A stretch of DNA of 64,000 nt, taken from assembly GCA_024362935.1 (NCBI GenBank), contig JANCRA010000012.1, positions 5,518,001 through 5,582,000 on the forward strand. The letters are read 5' to 3'. Numbering within the stretch: the first letter of the stretch is position 1; every line of letters begins with the position of its first letter. The translations under genes were made by a program, and so were the position numbers. The notes beneath the pieces were generated by a model. It searched no databases and had not been told where the DNA came from. It saw nothing but the letters and a program-made list of their open reading frames with translations. This stretch comes from Setophaga petechia. Taxonomy: Eukaryota > Chordata > Aves > Passeriformes > Parulidae. Shown here piece after piece: positions 49,389-61,892 of the stretch.

Positions 49389-51204
49389 CATCAGGCTTCT
49401 ACTACCCACTTTTTGTTAGTACCTTCACAATTCAGTAAAAAATTATGGTTGACAGCTGATGTCAACCTTTCCTGTCATTATAGCCTCTGCCTCAGGTGTG
49501 TGTATTGTTATACCTGTGTGAGAACCAATACTAAAGCACCTGCCTCTCTTCTTGGGAACACAGAAATGTATACATCAGCTTCTTCCAGTGCAGTGAAGGA
49601 GGACAGACACAGCTCACAGTGCTTTATACAATGGTTTTGAGGTAGTGCTCAAGCACTCTGTACATGCTAACAATATTCCTTCTGTTATGTCAGACTCTAT
49701 ACTAATATAAATACCTTTGGAGTTTTTACTCCTAAACAAAGATCTTTGCAGAAATGTTCCTTTTTCATTTTAGATTTTGGTGTGGGTTTTGTTTGTTTGT
49801 TTGTTTTCTTTTTTACATTAACAGTCCTCATATGTGTTTGGTTTTCTTACTGAAGCTGTTCTTTGCATGCTATTTACTAATACTTTTAGAAAAATTGGGG
49901 TTTGATTTTATGTTAATCAACTTAATTCATTTGCACAGGTGTTCTTGCATCTCTGCAGCACAATATAGTGTTTTAGTGTCACTTTCACTAGCCTGATATT
50001 GGCAACATCAAACTTAGAAAATTGTAGGCATGGTCTGTCCAAGCCAGATGTGGAGGACATCAGTGCCATGAGCACATTGTGCTTTGTGATTACAGATACA
50101 AATTGTAAGGGTCCTCCAATGGCTTGCTGGAGCTCTGAAAAGGCATAAATAACATAGCATTACCATATGAAACCAGTGACTTGACCTTGACTGAGTAGCT
50201 TGAAACCAACATTAGTATCTATTTCAAGAGCAGAAGTCCTTTTTCACATATTTGCAAAAATTTGACATAGTTGAAGCTACAATTACTTTGATGGTGTAAG
50301 AAATTATAAATTGACACTCCCGATTTTCAGTTTTCCATTTTCTGCTAACATTTGGTGATCCATTTTGTCTCTGCATGTCTTCAAATGCCTCCCATATCCT
50401 CACTTATCTGTGTAATTTACTGATACTAACAAACTGTGCAATCTCAGTATTTATATTTCATTCATAGTCAGAAGCAGTACAGGAACTTGTGTCGATCCTC
50501 CCACAGAATGGCTCATTATTAGTCACTATTCTGGCTTATTGTCATTTCCACTTTTTAGTTTGGTTCCCAGTTTTTAGTTTATTTTTAATCAGTGACAGAA
50601 TTAACTTTTATATATTACCCGTGGGTCTCTAAGTTTAATGGATTTATATCTCAAAAGAAGACAACCACATTATCAGTAAAATTCTCATCTCTGCAGTTAA
50701 AATAATGTTTCCTTTCTTATTTCCCTGTTTCAAATAATACTCCTTTTGACTCCCCTACCATGTATTGAATACTAAAAAGCACTTATTAAACACTACATAC
50801 TCTGAAATGAAAAATTTTATTTTTCTCTGGTCTTGGTTGGTTTTTTCTTCAGTTTCTTTTTTGACCTCCTTTCTCTGCTCAAGCTCCAGTCTGAAAGAAG
50901 TAAAATATTGTGATTTCTGTCCACCTTTATTTGCTTACACCCAGTGTGAGAGATTCATTACTTCAATGTAGGATCAATTCTGTGATGTCAGAAAAAAAAA
51001 ATAGTCAAGCCATTCCTGTCTTTGTCTGTTACTTATGTATATTTGATTCTTGGTATACATCATACAAAGATGTTTAAAAGGAAATGCATTCTTATGTATT
51101 TTTTTAATTGGAAAAGATACTGTGTATATGTAGGTTTATCTGATGAAAGAGCTGGTTCTGGGTATGGTTTTTCTCCCCTGATTAAATATAATAAATATTT
51201 CAAT

Positions 51205-51325
51205 TTTGGTTTGGGGGTTTTTGTGTTGTTTTTTTGTTTTGTTTTGTTTTTTGTTGTTGTTCTTGGTTGGTTGGTTAGTTTTTTGTTTGTTTGTTTGTTG
51301 TTTGCTGTGGCTTTTTGCTTTTTGG
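51205..51325 (+). repeat. G/T-rich simple sequence (TTTG/TTGG units)
   Basis: Runs of GTTTT, GTTG, GGTT and GTTT units, for example TTGGTTGGTTGGTTAG and TTTGTTTGTTTGTTTG. It produces spurious long frames on both strands. Confidence 0.9.
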
Positions 51326-53574
51326 GGTTTTTTTCTGGGCTTCTTGTGCTACATCCACTGCTGGCTTGTTCATTTTTTCTTTTCACTAGTTCAGTTCCCC
51401 AGGCATTCAGTGCTATGATTTTTCTGTCATCCAATCATTTACCACCTTCTAGTTCAGCTGTTCCTCACAGCTATAGAGGCTTTTCAGACACAGTGTTGAA
51501 TTCTTTATTTTCTTCTTGAAACTCTAATTAGTAATCAGGATTGTGATGAGTAGAGTATATGAGATCGTAACTGCCTGGCTTAAAGATTTATGCAACAGCA
51601 CATGGGTACAATTTCAGTAAACAAGTGAATGATTGAGAATACCACATAAAACCTGAGCTGCTGCTAAGAAGAAATGAATTGGGAAAAAAAAAAAAGGCTA
51701 AAAGCATAATTATGAAATTGGTGAATGATGTGTCACATTGATTGCTATAGTGTGCTATTGTTTGCTCCATTTGATATTCCAGATATTAAAAGCAGTACTT
51801 AAATGTGTCCTTGCCCAAGCTAACAGAAAGCTACAGAGAATCTTTTTTCAAAAAATTTTTGAAGGTTTACTGCGTTTCTGGAGGTTATTTTTATTAGTCT
51901 ATTATGTATTTTTATGTATTATTCTATTCCTTTTCAAGCATGTTTTGAAAAAGTTACTTGTGTGCAAGCTGAGAAATGACGGATATTTAATAGCATTCAA
52001 ATAAGACATTACCCTCTGTGTTTCAAATTCTGCTTTGGAAGAGGCACATAAAATACTTTCAGAAACAAACAATTTTTTTATGTAACTTAGTTTTGTAAAA
52101 TTAAAGTTCACAATATTCTGAAAACATATTGTTCCTGAGAGAGAAACATTTCACCACTGCTCTTAGAGTAGTAATTCACAGTGAAAAAGGCAGCCAGTAT
52201 ATTTTGTTTGTTTAAAACTATACATTCTGGGGGAGGACGGAAATGCACAGAACACATTTTAAGTGCCTTGAAGTGTCTGTTGTACACAAGAGACTCAGAG
52301 ACTAGAAGGCATCTCTGAAGAGTAATCAGAATCTTTTTCTTTGATAGTTCTCATCCAGAGTAGACCTTATAACCATGTACATCTACCCTTTTTTGAGTAT
52401 ATAACGTAATTAGAAAACAAAGACATAAGGTTGCGTATTCAGAACTGATTGGACTGTATGATTCTAGATGTAAATATTTCAGATGTCCATTCTTAGATCC
52501 TTTTGTTCTTAGAGCATCCGTTTTCCTGAAAACAAATGACCGTAATATGATCTGTAACTGAACACACCAAAATGAAGGTACCCAAGACATGAAAATGGAA
52601 GGGTAAAACTTCAAAACACAGTTCATGTCCTCAATTTCCAACTCCATCTTCCTCTCTGTGTTTCCACATTTCTTATCTGCTGAAATTCCTTTGGTGATGT
52701 CATGCTCAGGGAACAAGTCTCACTTATAAAAGGATTTTCTTTATTTTTCATAATTTAGCTGAACCAACACAAAACTGAATACTGTAAAGCAACAAAAATG
52801 ATGCAACATCTTTCAATTTTTCTGTGTTTACTAAATAAGGCTACGAAGCTCCCTTTAAAATAAATCAAAACAGAGAGTTGGTAGAGTGAGGGATCTGGCT
52901 CTTGAGGTCTACATGTACAGTAAATCTATTTACCATCATTTATTGCATGACATTTTAAACCTGACATTGGTCATTTATAGTGCAGTCAGTCCATAACACT
53001 TTACAAGTGGCTGGGCTTTAATTGCTACTTTGATACTGGTCAAAATCCTATGATTAAATAAGAATTTTGTATATATTTATTTTGCTTGAAGAGAAAATGA
53101 TCCATAGTTCATATTTTCCTGCAACCTCTGCATTATATAAGCCTCAGTGTTTAAGTAGGCTTTAAAAAAATTATTTAATCAACCTTTTGTTTTTGTATCT
53201 TTCATCTATGGTCACTTGAATAATCTCTACTTCTTTTTCTTTAGTAGAATAGAACTAGCATAACACTAAAAGTTAATTGGAGTATTAGGTAGTATACTTG
53301 GAACCATACATTTGCCAGGAAGAAATTAAGCTCCCTTGTTGATTGTATCATACCAGTATGTACTAAACTTATATGCCAAAAGGTACAGTAAAAAGAACAA
53401 GGTTTTGTTTTTGTTTTATCATAATTTCTCCCTTGTCTATGCTGTCTTTGCTAAATTTTCACTAACCAATAATGCTGAAAAAGTGGGCTTTCTAACATTT
53501 CTAACAATGAGGTAAAACACTGAAAACGGGATCAAGGAACAGGCTTTAAATTGTCCCTTACATAAAAGTAGAGA

Positions 53575-53659
53575 AAAGAAGGAAGAGGAGGAAGAGGAGG
53601 TAGGGGGGAAGGGAGGAAGGGAGGGAGGAAGGGAGGAAGGCAGAAGGCAGGAAGGCAGA
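53575..53659 (+). repeat. Purine-rich flank of the AAGG array
   Basis: Degenerate GGAAG, GGGAGG and GGCAGAAGG units lead into the perfect array. They look like the older, mutated edge of the same microsatellite. Confidence 0.88.
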
Positions 53660-53954
53660 AAGGAAGGAAGGAAGGAAGGAAGGAAGGAAGGAAGGAAGGA
53701 AGGAAGGAAGGAAGGAAGGAAGGAAGGAAGGAAGGAAGGAAGGAAGGAAGGAAGGAAGGAAGGAAGGAAGGAAGGAAGGAAGGAAGGAAGGAAGGAAGGA
53801 AGGAAGGAAGGAAGGAAGGAAGGAAGGAAGGAAGGAAGGAAGGAAGGAAGGAAGGAAGGAAGGAAGGAAGGAAGGAAGGAAGGAAGGAAGGAAGGAAGGA
53901 AGGAAGGAAGGAAGGAAGGAAGGAAGGAAGGAAGGAAGGAAGGAAGGAAGGAAG
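53660..53954 (+). repeat. Perfect (AAGG)n microsatellite, about 74 units
   Basis: An uninterrupted tetranucleotide array of about 295 bp with no substitution that I could see, followed by AAAGG and unique sequence. One strand is pure purine. The minus strand reads as an S-F-L-P repeat in an apparent 182-codon frame, which is a translation artefact. Uninterrupted arrays this long are usually highly polymorphic and hard to assemble. Confidence 0.97.
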
Positions 53955-54123
53955 AAAGGAAAACCTTGCTATGAAGAGCAATGAGTAAAATATTTTACAC
54001 TCTATTTTTATCAGTACATAAAGACAAAAAAAAAAATTAAAATAAAAAATGCCTTCCAACAGTGCAATGGTTGAATGCATTTATGTAATATAAACAACAT
54101 TATTCTTTGCTTTTTCTACACAG

Positions 54124-54242
54124 TCCTCTCTGGTCATGCTTTACATCCAGAATGTCCCAATGGAAGAAAGCAAACGACACCGGTCACTTCAGAGACAACT
54201 GAAGTAATAAAACACAACTTAACTCTGAACCACTTTTCATGA
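54124..54242 (+). other. Weak candidate terminal exon
   Basis: A pyrimidine-rich tract (TTCTTTGCTTTTTCTACACAG) ends at 54,123. After it one frame runs open to a stop at 54,240, giving a peptide containing HPECPNGRKQTTPVTSETTE. Another frame ends at 54,205 with a stop directly followed by AATAAA (54,206-54,211). All three frames stay open for about 80 bp, which weakens any coding claim. I recognise no protein. It could be a non-coding exon or chance. Confidence 0.2.
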
Positions 54243-55838
54243 CTGTCAGAGTTATCACGTTAATTGTTAAATAGGATTTTCTACAAATATACAACATATA
54301 AAAACTGTTAAATATATAACTTTAGGCTTTTCAAAATACATTTAATGATCTCTTTCAAACAAGTGTTACTTTTGTTTTCTCTTTAATTTGCTTTCTGGTG
54401 CTAAATGGTGTATCAGATGAGACATAGGCCACAGATGACCAAACATGCTCTTTGCAAATACTGTATTATCCAACTTTAACTATCAAAAATGGAACTGTAG
54501 AAGAGGCATGTTTAACTGGTTAAAACGGAAAATGATTTTAGTACGAGAAAGTCAATCTAAGTACAGAGGAATAAAGGTGCTGTGTAGACAGTTTGTGTTC
54601 TTTTTGTCCAAGTTTTTCAAACATAGGTCATTTTCTCTCAGTGCTCCATTATGTTCTCTTGAACATGGCATTTCAAGAGCAGGTCTCTGAGTTAGTTTTT
54701 ACTTCAGCTTTCCATAAAGACTTCTGCTGGAAAACATTTCAGCTTTGTGAAAGCTGGAATCATGTCTTTGTGGAGACCTTCATTTTAATGACATAACTCT
54801 CTTAAGAGTAAGATTGTGTCCACTTTAAAATAGATTTTGCTCTTTGGTCTATTGTAAATACTGAAAGTATAAGAAAATAAAAGCAATTCAGACAGTTTAG
54901 GGCACAAGAAGAGTTTCTCTTTTGCACCTCAGTGTCCTCCCATAGGCAAAACAGTCTTCTCTAAGGCTGATTGGGATGATACTCTTCATTGTAGCAGACT
55001 CTTCAGATTGAAACATGTAGGTAACAGCAAGTCCAGTAGTGGTGTATAACGCAGATGAAACGTTAACCATGAACTTTTTTGTATTGCTAATGCCCAAGCA
55101 TATCTCTTTTTCTATATTCCTTAGTCCAGTGATCCTTAGAATGGTAGAACAAACTTTAGCTCATAATGCAGAGGAATTATGCTGTCATTCATGAGATACA
55201 GAGAAACAGACAGTTGAGTTGATGACATATAACAGATGATGATCAACAGCAGTGAAACTTGACTAAGTTAAGTAGCTCACAGAGAGCCTAAACCACTCCT
55301 ACGAGGATTCTGTGTTGCTGCATTTGTCAGGAGACCTGTAAATCAATAAGAACAAATGAGTCAGTGTTTTAATTTACAATTCTGCTTGTCTTTGCTGCCC
55401 ATTATCATAAAATATACTGAACTGAGGTTTTTCAAGGAGACAGTTAATGAATTAGAAGATATTTATTTTGCACAGTATTTTCCCTGAGAAAAAAAATTAA
55501 AAAGCATATATTTTATTATAAAAACTTTATGCTTTAATAATTATTTCTAATAATATATAGCTTACAATAACTTCAATGCCATCTAATTTCTACTAAGTTT
55601 CATGCATATTCCTTCTCATAAAAATCACAGAATGTTCTTTAACACACATTAAAGTTACAAATAACAATGCCAAATATACATGGTGATTAAGATTACTTTT
55701 ACTTTTTATGTTCAGGATGTAATGAAAAATGGACTTGAAAGCCATGACCATGTATTAAAAATGCAAAGATGTTTGTAATGGAGGCTTTTCTGCAGTTAAG
55801 TTTCCAAAGAGCACTAGTGTGCCTAATTTAATCAATAC

Positions 55839-55851
55839 TGCCCTCTAGCGA
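55839..55851 (-). promoter_or_regulatory. CTCF-like core motif
   Basis: TGCCCTCTAGCGA on the plus strand resembles the reverse complement of the CTCF core (TGCCCYCTRGTGG), with two mismatches at the right edge. It sits in an AT-rich stretch. Binding is inference. Confidence 0.3.
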
Positions 55852-55933
55852 TGTTATTACAAGTGCAAATTAATGTAAATAATGGCTATTAATAGTCAAT
55901 TTAATCAGAAAACTGTTTTAGTTACACACCAGG

Positions 55934-55955
55934 AAAAAAAAAAAAAAAAAAAAAA
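55934..55955 (+). repeat. Poly(A) tract, 22 A
   Basis: An uninterrupted homopolymer followed by CCCTCAC. No transcript-like sequence was recognised upstream. Confidence 0.9.
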
Positions 55956-57749
55956 CCCTCACAAAACCCCAAAGAATATAATAAATATGGGAAAAGTACT
56001 GCCCAACGAACCTGTTGCAATGAAAATTGAATGGAAGCAGCATTTCTAAAGAGAAGCAGAACCAAAGTTCACACTATCAAAGAAAACAAGAGTACTGGAA
56101 GACAGCACAAACACAAATGAGAAAATAATGACTTATTTATACAACAAAGAGCTAGCTACTCATGCTCACCCAAAATATGAGTTTAGAAATGGTTTAAAAA
56201 TTCCACAGATTCTGTATACAGCAAAATGTTGTGGGGTATATTAAGCAAGCATGATTGTTACAAAATGCATTTTCAAACACTATCTTCTGCTTCGGCATTG
56301 TTCTGTCTCCAAGTAGTCAGAACTGTTATTACTGATGGAAATACCATGCAAAACTCCATAAAATACTGAACAGTGAATGTAAAAGAGCAAACAAATAAGA
56401 AAACACAATTCAATTGGTTTAAGCCATATATTGAATTTTTAACCCAATCTTCAGAGCAGTACATGAAAGAAAAATCTGCCTCCAAATCAATTTTGTGACA
56501 GCTTGAAACATATGGATCTCTATATATATGCATGTAGAAAGAAAAAAAGAGAGAAAAAGAGAGGCAGATAGACAGATGAATACTTTCCTTACAAGGCATA
56601 AAGTGTACGTCATAGATTTCTGCTTTTGTCCTCTCACCTTTTCCAGGAAAAAACACCCCGGAAATCTTGCAAACAGCCTTTCCTTTTCGGACTAGTGATC
56701 AGATCTCCAAACCACATGGCCTCAGACAGGCTGAAGGCAAAAAACCTGGTTGATTATTGTGATATATTCCCCTTCTTAAATATACTTTCAGCAAGAGAAA
56801 TAATGCTTTGCTTCTATTAATTGCCCTCTTTCCTCTTTAAACTCTTTCTTGACCTTCCTGCTATGCCCCCTATTTTTCTTCCCATTAGAAAAAACCACAA
56901 ATTTTAAGGTAGTAATACTTTTTAGGTTGCAAGACACAAAGCAAACAATTCATGGTTTATTAGGTCTGAAAGTAAATTACTATGTGTTAAGAATTAGCTT
57001 GACATAGCTCCATCTTTCCTTTATAATGCCAGAATGGCCCACAGCTAAAAGCAACAGCGTAAACTGCTGATGGACTGCATGTTCAGTGTTTTCACAGTGT
57101 GCTTCTCTACCATACTGGTCCCAGGAAGAAGAGAGAGTTCAGGTACAGCAACATACATTCAGAAATAACCTTCTGCTTTGTCACTTTATGGGGATAAAAG
57201 CCTCCTTCTTTCCTTCCTTGCTATCCCTGTCTCCACCTTGAACACCCCTGCTGTATGAATATGGTATTAACACTTTAAAAGAAGATGAGAAGAGGGGAGA
57301 AAATTATGCACTTTAAAAATGCTGAGGAAGGGCATAGAGCAGGCTTGAAATAAAGTGATGACAGGAAGAGGAACAGATTAGAGAACAGGAAGTGAATTTA
57401 CAACTTTGGACAATGACAGGAAAAAATGAAAAGAAAGGGGGGAAAAAGCATATGTTAGCGAGGGAAGTATAAACACCACATTAATGAAGGCATGAAAAAG
57501 AAGTAAGATAGGTAATAAGATTAACAGATAAAAAGGAGAGAGAAGATAAGAGAGAGCATGATGAGTCCAGAAAAGAGGAAGAGAATGCACACCTACCCTC
57601 CCACCTCCTGTTTTTTCCCTTTCGTTCCTCATTACAGGTAAATTAATCACTCCCCAGAAAAACAGACAGATCAAATAAGAGAAAAGAGGGACTCCTAAAA
57701 AAAATAAAAAGGACTAGTTTACTATTTATAGTAATAGTTCAATCAATAG

Positions 57750-59092
57750 AATAGAATCATAGAATCAGTTAGGTTGAAAAATACTTTTAAGACCATCAAG
57801 TCCACCCCAGCACTGCCAAGTCCACCACTAAACCATGTCCATAAGGATCACCACAAATATTTTAAATACTTACAGGGATGGTGATTCAATCACTTTCCCA
57901 TGTAGTCTTTTCTAAATCTTGACAATCCTTTTAGTGAAGAAATTTTGACTAATATCCAATATAAACCTTACCAGTGCATCTTGAGGGTGATATCACTTAT
58001 TCTGTCACTTGTTACTTGGGAAAACAGGCTGACCCCCTTCTGGCTACAACCTCCTCTCAGAGCGATAAGGTGTCTCTGGTCCTCCTTTTATCCTGGATAA
58101 ACAACCTCAGCTCCCTCAGCCAGTCAAAAATCTTCTGCTCCAGACCTTTTCCCAGCTTTGTTGCCCTTCTGTGGACATGCTCCAGCACTTCAATGTTTTT
58201 CATTTAAGTAGGAGGCCCAAAACCGAACACAGGATTTGAGATGTGTGTTCACACCTCACCAATGCCAAGCACAGGGGGAAAATCACTACCCAGTCCTGCT
58301 GACTATTGTGGGTACAAGCAAGGATTCCATTGGCTTTTCTGGCTGCCTGGACATAGCTGGCTCATGTTCAGCTACTGTTGATCAGCATTCTCCAGTCCTT
58401 ATTTGCTGGGTTGTTTTACATCCACTCTTCCCCAGTCCTCTAGCACTGCATGGGGTTGTTGTGACCCAAGTGCAGGACTCACCATTTCATCTTGTAGAAC
58501 CTCCTATACTTGTCCTCAATCCACCAATTCAGCCTGTCCAGAGCCCTCTGCAGAGTCCTTCCACCCTCCAGCAGATAAACACTTCCATCCAACTTGGTGT
58601 CATTTGTTAACTTGTCCAGATCATTGATTAAGGTATTAAGCAGAACTGTCCCAATACTGAGCCCTGGGGAACACCACTAGCGACTGTCTGCTAGCCAGGT
58701 TCAATTCTGTTCATCACAACTCTCTGGGCTCAGCCACCCAGTATTTTTTTTTTCTTAATCCAGTGAAGGGTCCGTGCATCAACGGACCTAATTTTGCCAG
58801 GAGAATGCTGTGGAAAAAAGTGTTAAAGGATTTACTAAAGTTCAGGTAGACAACATCTGCAGCCTTTCACTGAGCAGGTAGCCTTGGTATTAGATGAGGT
58901 TGGTCCAGCAGGTCAATGCTTTTCATGAAGCCATGCTGGCTGGGCCTGCTCCCCTGTGCATGTACCACAGGATGACACTCAAGATGATCTGCTCCACGAC
59001 CTTCCCTGGCACCAAAGTCAGGCTGAAAGGCCTATAACCTACTCCATGGAGGCCCAAGGTGCCAGTTCTGCTGACCCCCCTCTTTACTTCTC
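57750..59092 (-). mobile_element. CR1 LINE, 1.34 kb, ORF2 part plus 3' end
   Basis: The longest CR1 copy in the window, on the minus strand. The 3' tail lies at the left (complement of TAGAATCATAGAATCAGTTA, 57,752). Then come the complement of the 3' UTR, TCCTCTCAGAGCGATAAGGT, CTGTGGACATGCTCCAGCAC, the ORF2 region with CCTGGGGAACACCACTAGCG (58,661), CAGGTAGACAACATCTGCAG (58,843) and TGAAGCCATGCTGGCTGGGC. Translating minus near 58,970-59,035 gives RPFSLTLVPGKVVEQIILSV, the conserved motif of the CR1 reverse-transcriptase fingers. Stops and frameshifts disable it, and the 5' two-thirds of the element are missing. Plus-strand frames at 58,236-58,627 are antisense readings. Confidence 0.96.
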
Positions 59093-61892
59093 TAAGAATT
59101 GAAAATGTGAATTGAAAAACATGAAAGTACCACTTCCCCAACAGGCAAGTTTAAAGTAAAATGGTGCTCTCGATGCCTTTTTGGCAGTAATTTTTAGAAT
59201 ATTAATTAGTTCATCAGCTTGCAATAATAACTGTAAATTAAATAACTACTTACATAAAATTATTTCAAAGCTTGGGAAATTGGTTTTTGCATTGATTTGG
59301 TTCTTTTTTCTCTTCACTTAAGAAATTTGTAGCAGCATCAAATTAAAGAAAGGCTGCATAACTGTCACACAGAACAACATTTCTTCTGTTCATACACAGA
59401 ACTCATGTCATTTCTAGGTACCAAAGCACATGTCTGTTTGTCACTGACTTCAGCGAAGTCAGAATTTCTTCCCAGCTCTTCAGACAGCAGGTTCTGCTTC
59501 CTTTGGAAGGAGCCAAATATTTGGGCTGTTAGTTTGAGTTTCTTCAAATTTGAGGTACTGAGCGGGCATCTAGTACTAGAGATTAAAATACTACTGTATG
59601 TTTTCTGACTGCTTACATGGGGGAAGTCCAAGCCCCTGTGTGTTCCAAGAGAAAAACAAATTCCCTGTGTGCTCAAGAGGAAAACAAATTTTCCTGCTAA
59701 TAATCCAAAACATAAGAAGCAATACAGTTCACATGACCATATATCTCTTACTGTTGTTCTTGGGTGGCTTGAATATGTCCCAAGAGTGTTTGGCTTATTA
59801 GAGCAATTATAACACATTCCACTTTATTTGTCTTACTCTGAAGGAAGTAGAATAAGGGTCAGACTAGCCCCAACTGTGCCCTAATCGCACACAAAATATT
59901 TTATTTCTTCATTTTTGTGGTCAAAACAAAGGAAAAAGAAGTTGTGCAAGTCACCTTGAGAAGATAAGAATATATGACACTTTGCTGACTTACACAGGCT
60001 TTCTATCAAAAGAAATCCCCATATAAACCTCTCTTTCAGTGTAGTATCTAAGATTTAACTGAAAGACAAAAATGTTTGGATTTCTCATCACAACCAGAAA
60101 GTTGATCCAGGCTTACTGCAAGTGGCAAATATTTTCAGTTAGGATTGAGTTTCAAGAATGTCTTGACCTTTCACTTTATATGGAATCCACATAAATACCA
60201 ACAATTCCATGTCAAGCCTGATAAAACTTTAGCACTTTTGCCTGTTTTTCACCCTATTTTTAGAATAAAGTGTTCACCAAAGTTCTGGGTTTTGCTACAG
60301 TAGCCGAGTGCCCTTACATGACTACCTATTGCAGTCACATTGGCACTCTTTGATGACAATTCTATCATGTTTCCAGAACTGATTTTTGGAAATTTTCTGG
60401 ATACCTACAAAGTAATTGGTCAAAGTAATTGCTCAGTGTTGCTTAAGAGCTGAACTAATGTCTAAATTGTGTGTTTTACACGTTCAACCGCAGTCTTATT
60501 TTTCTGTGAGTCTTAGGATTCTGTGCAGCATCCATGAGTGCAAAGAGCTTTTATTTTGGGTTCTTTTTACCTCAGAAAATTCACAGAGATGGATGTTGGT
60601 TGAACCAGTCCCTGACTCACAAATCTACTCATAATAGAAACAGTTCCAAACCTTTTACCAACTGACTGCAAATCAGATAAACAGCATGTCTTTCCCCTCT
60701 GCTTCTGTGGCTCTCAGTTCTAGGTCCCTAAACAACTAAGCATATATGATGCAGAAAGAAAGATGTAAAAGCATTAAAATGCCCTAGGAAACCTTACACT
60801 GCCTTGCAAGATACCTCCTGCTTTATGGGAATAAAAATGTAAATTTCTGGTGATGATCCAAGGAGCAGCAATGATCTGTTTCATTCATGAGAACTCCCAT
60901 AGTCCCTCCTGAAAATTTATTTTGTTTCCCTCCCTTCCTCTCCTTTTCTCCACGCTGTTCATATATGCAAACTGAATTGCTTAGTCTTCAGAAAAAAAAA
61001 GACAAGTTAATCTAACTCTTAAGTATTTGCAGCTATTAGGAATAAGAAAAAGAAACATGAAAGCTATCCTACTTAATTCTGTATTCTGTCTCACTGAGCT
61101 AGCCACAGGAAGAGAAATTTCAGAGTTCAAACCACAGTACCTACAGAATTAGGAGTTATAAGATTGAACAAATTTAGTGTCTGTGCTTCTGGATGAATAT
61201 TTATAAAAAGAAGTCTAATGTATTAGGTAGTGTATATGCAGGTATAATTTCCTGTCCTGCACTCCAACAAAGTAGCATTCCTGACTTACAGATAGCAGAA
61301 TCCCATTATTAGTGCCCTTCAAAAAGAAGATTCCTTTTAACACACATTGTATGTTTCTTTTCACTTCCACTATTCAGCCTGACACAGAAAGAAGTGTTTA
61401 TTCCCAATCTGAGACTCTTTGCATATTTTTTTCCCAATAACTATTTTAATAACAGTCTGTCTCAAAAAAATCCCAAAAGGTCTCATTTCCCCTTTAAATA
61501 ACACTTCTAGTCCTATCTTCTCAACTTCCCCTGACCATCTGTCAGGACTATCATGATCAGTTAATTTCCTTTTCTGTAAAAACCCTTTTTGTCTCACATT
61601 ACCTTTTTTAACTTACAGCATCTTGGAATACACTGGGTCAGATCATACACTCCTTCTAAATTGCCTATTACTTCATAAGCAATAGCAGTGAAGGAAGTGG
61701 GATTGCTGTTATAATTAGATAATCCTTACAATGACTGAAAATGTTAAAACCACATGTTGTAAACCAGCTGAAATACACTTGAACCTGAGTCATGCAGGTA
61801 ACCCTTGTTTAAGTGCTCAGCCTTAAGCATACATAATTACACGAGCTTGGCTTGTGGCATCTGAACACATGCTAAGGAAAAGCAATGGAGAT
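59093..61892. other. Non-coding sequence
   Basis: No supported gene. A 150-codon minus-strand frame (59,365-59,817) is the longest non-repeat frame, but it has no motif, no splice context and biased composition, and a frame of this length is not surprising in 64 kb. It contains a two-copy 29/28-bp imperfect tandem repeat at 59,634-59,690. Confidence 0.55.
59634..59690 (+). repeat. Two-copy imperfect tandem repeat, about 29 bp
   Basis: Copy one (59,634-59,662) and copy two (59,663-59,690) both start CCCTGTGTG and end AAAACAAATT. They differ by one deletion and two substitutions. Confidence 0.85.

Larger units (their letters stand above)
45788..53574. other. AT-rich non-coding sequence
   Basis: No supported gene and no recognised transposon. 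A G/T-rich simple tract lies at 51,205-51,325 and a forkhead-motif hairpin at 49,336-49,388 (both listed separately). A 165-codon plus-strand frame at 51,022-51,519 owes its length to the G/T-rich tract (F, V, L, C runs) and is not accepted as a gene. Confidence 0.6.
53965..57749. other. Non-coding sequence with a possible terminal exon
   Basis: No firmly supported gene. It contains an acceptor-like site with an open frame at 54,124-54,242, a CTCF-like core at 55,839-55,851, a 22-A run at 55,934-55,955 and purine-rich stretches near 56,535-56,575 and 57,480-57,590. Confidence 0.55.

Noticed and set aside
51022..51519. 165-codon plus-strand hydrophobic frame
   Set aside because: Its length comes from the G/T-rich simple tract at 51,205-51,325. 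The F, V, L and C runs are low complexity, and no start or splice context supports it.
53532..54080. 182-codon minus-strand frame with an S-F-L-P repeat
   Set aside because: It is the translation of the AAGG microsatellite. A tetranucleotide repeat stays open in every frame and gives a four-residue period.
58236..58627. Two overlapping plus-strand frames of 124 and 74 codons
   Set aside because: They are antisense readings of the minus-strand CR1 at 57,750-59,092.
59365..59817. 150-codon minus-strand frame
   Set aside because: It has no motif and no splice or promoter context and overlaps a local tandem repeat. A rough estimate from stop frequency suggests a frame of this length can arise by chance in 64 kb read in six frames.
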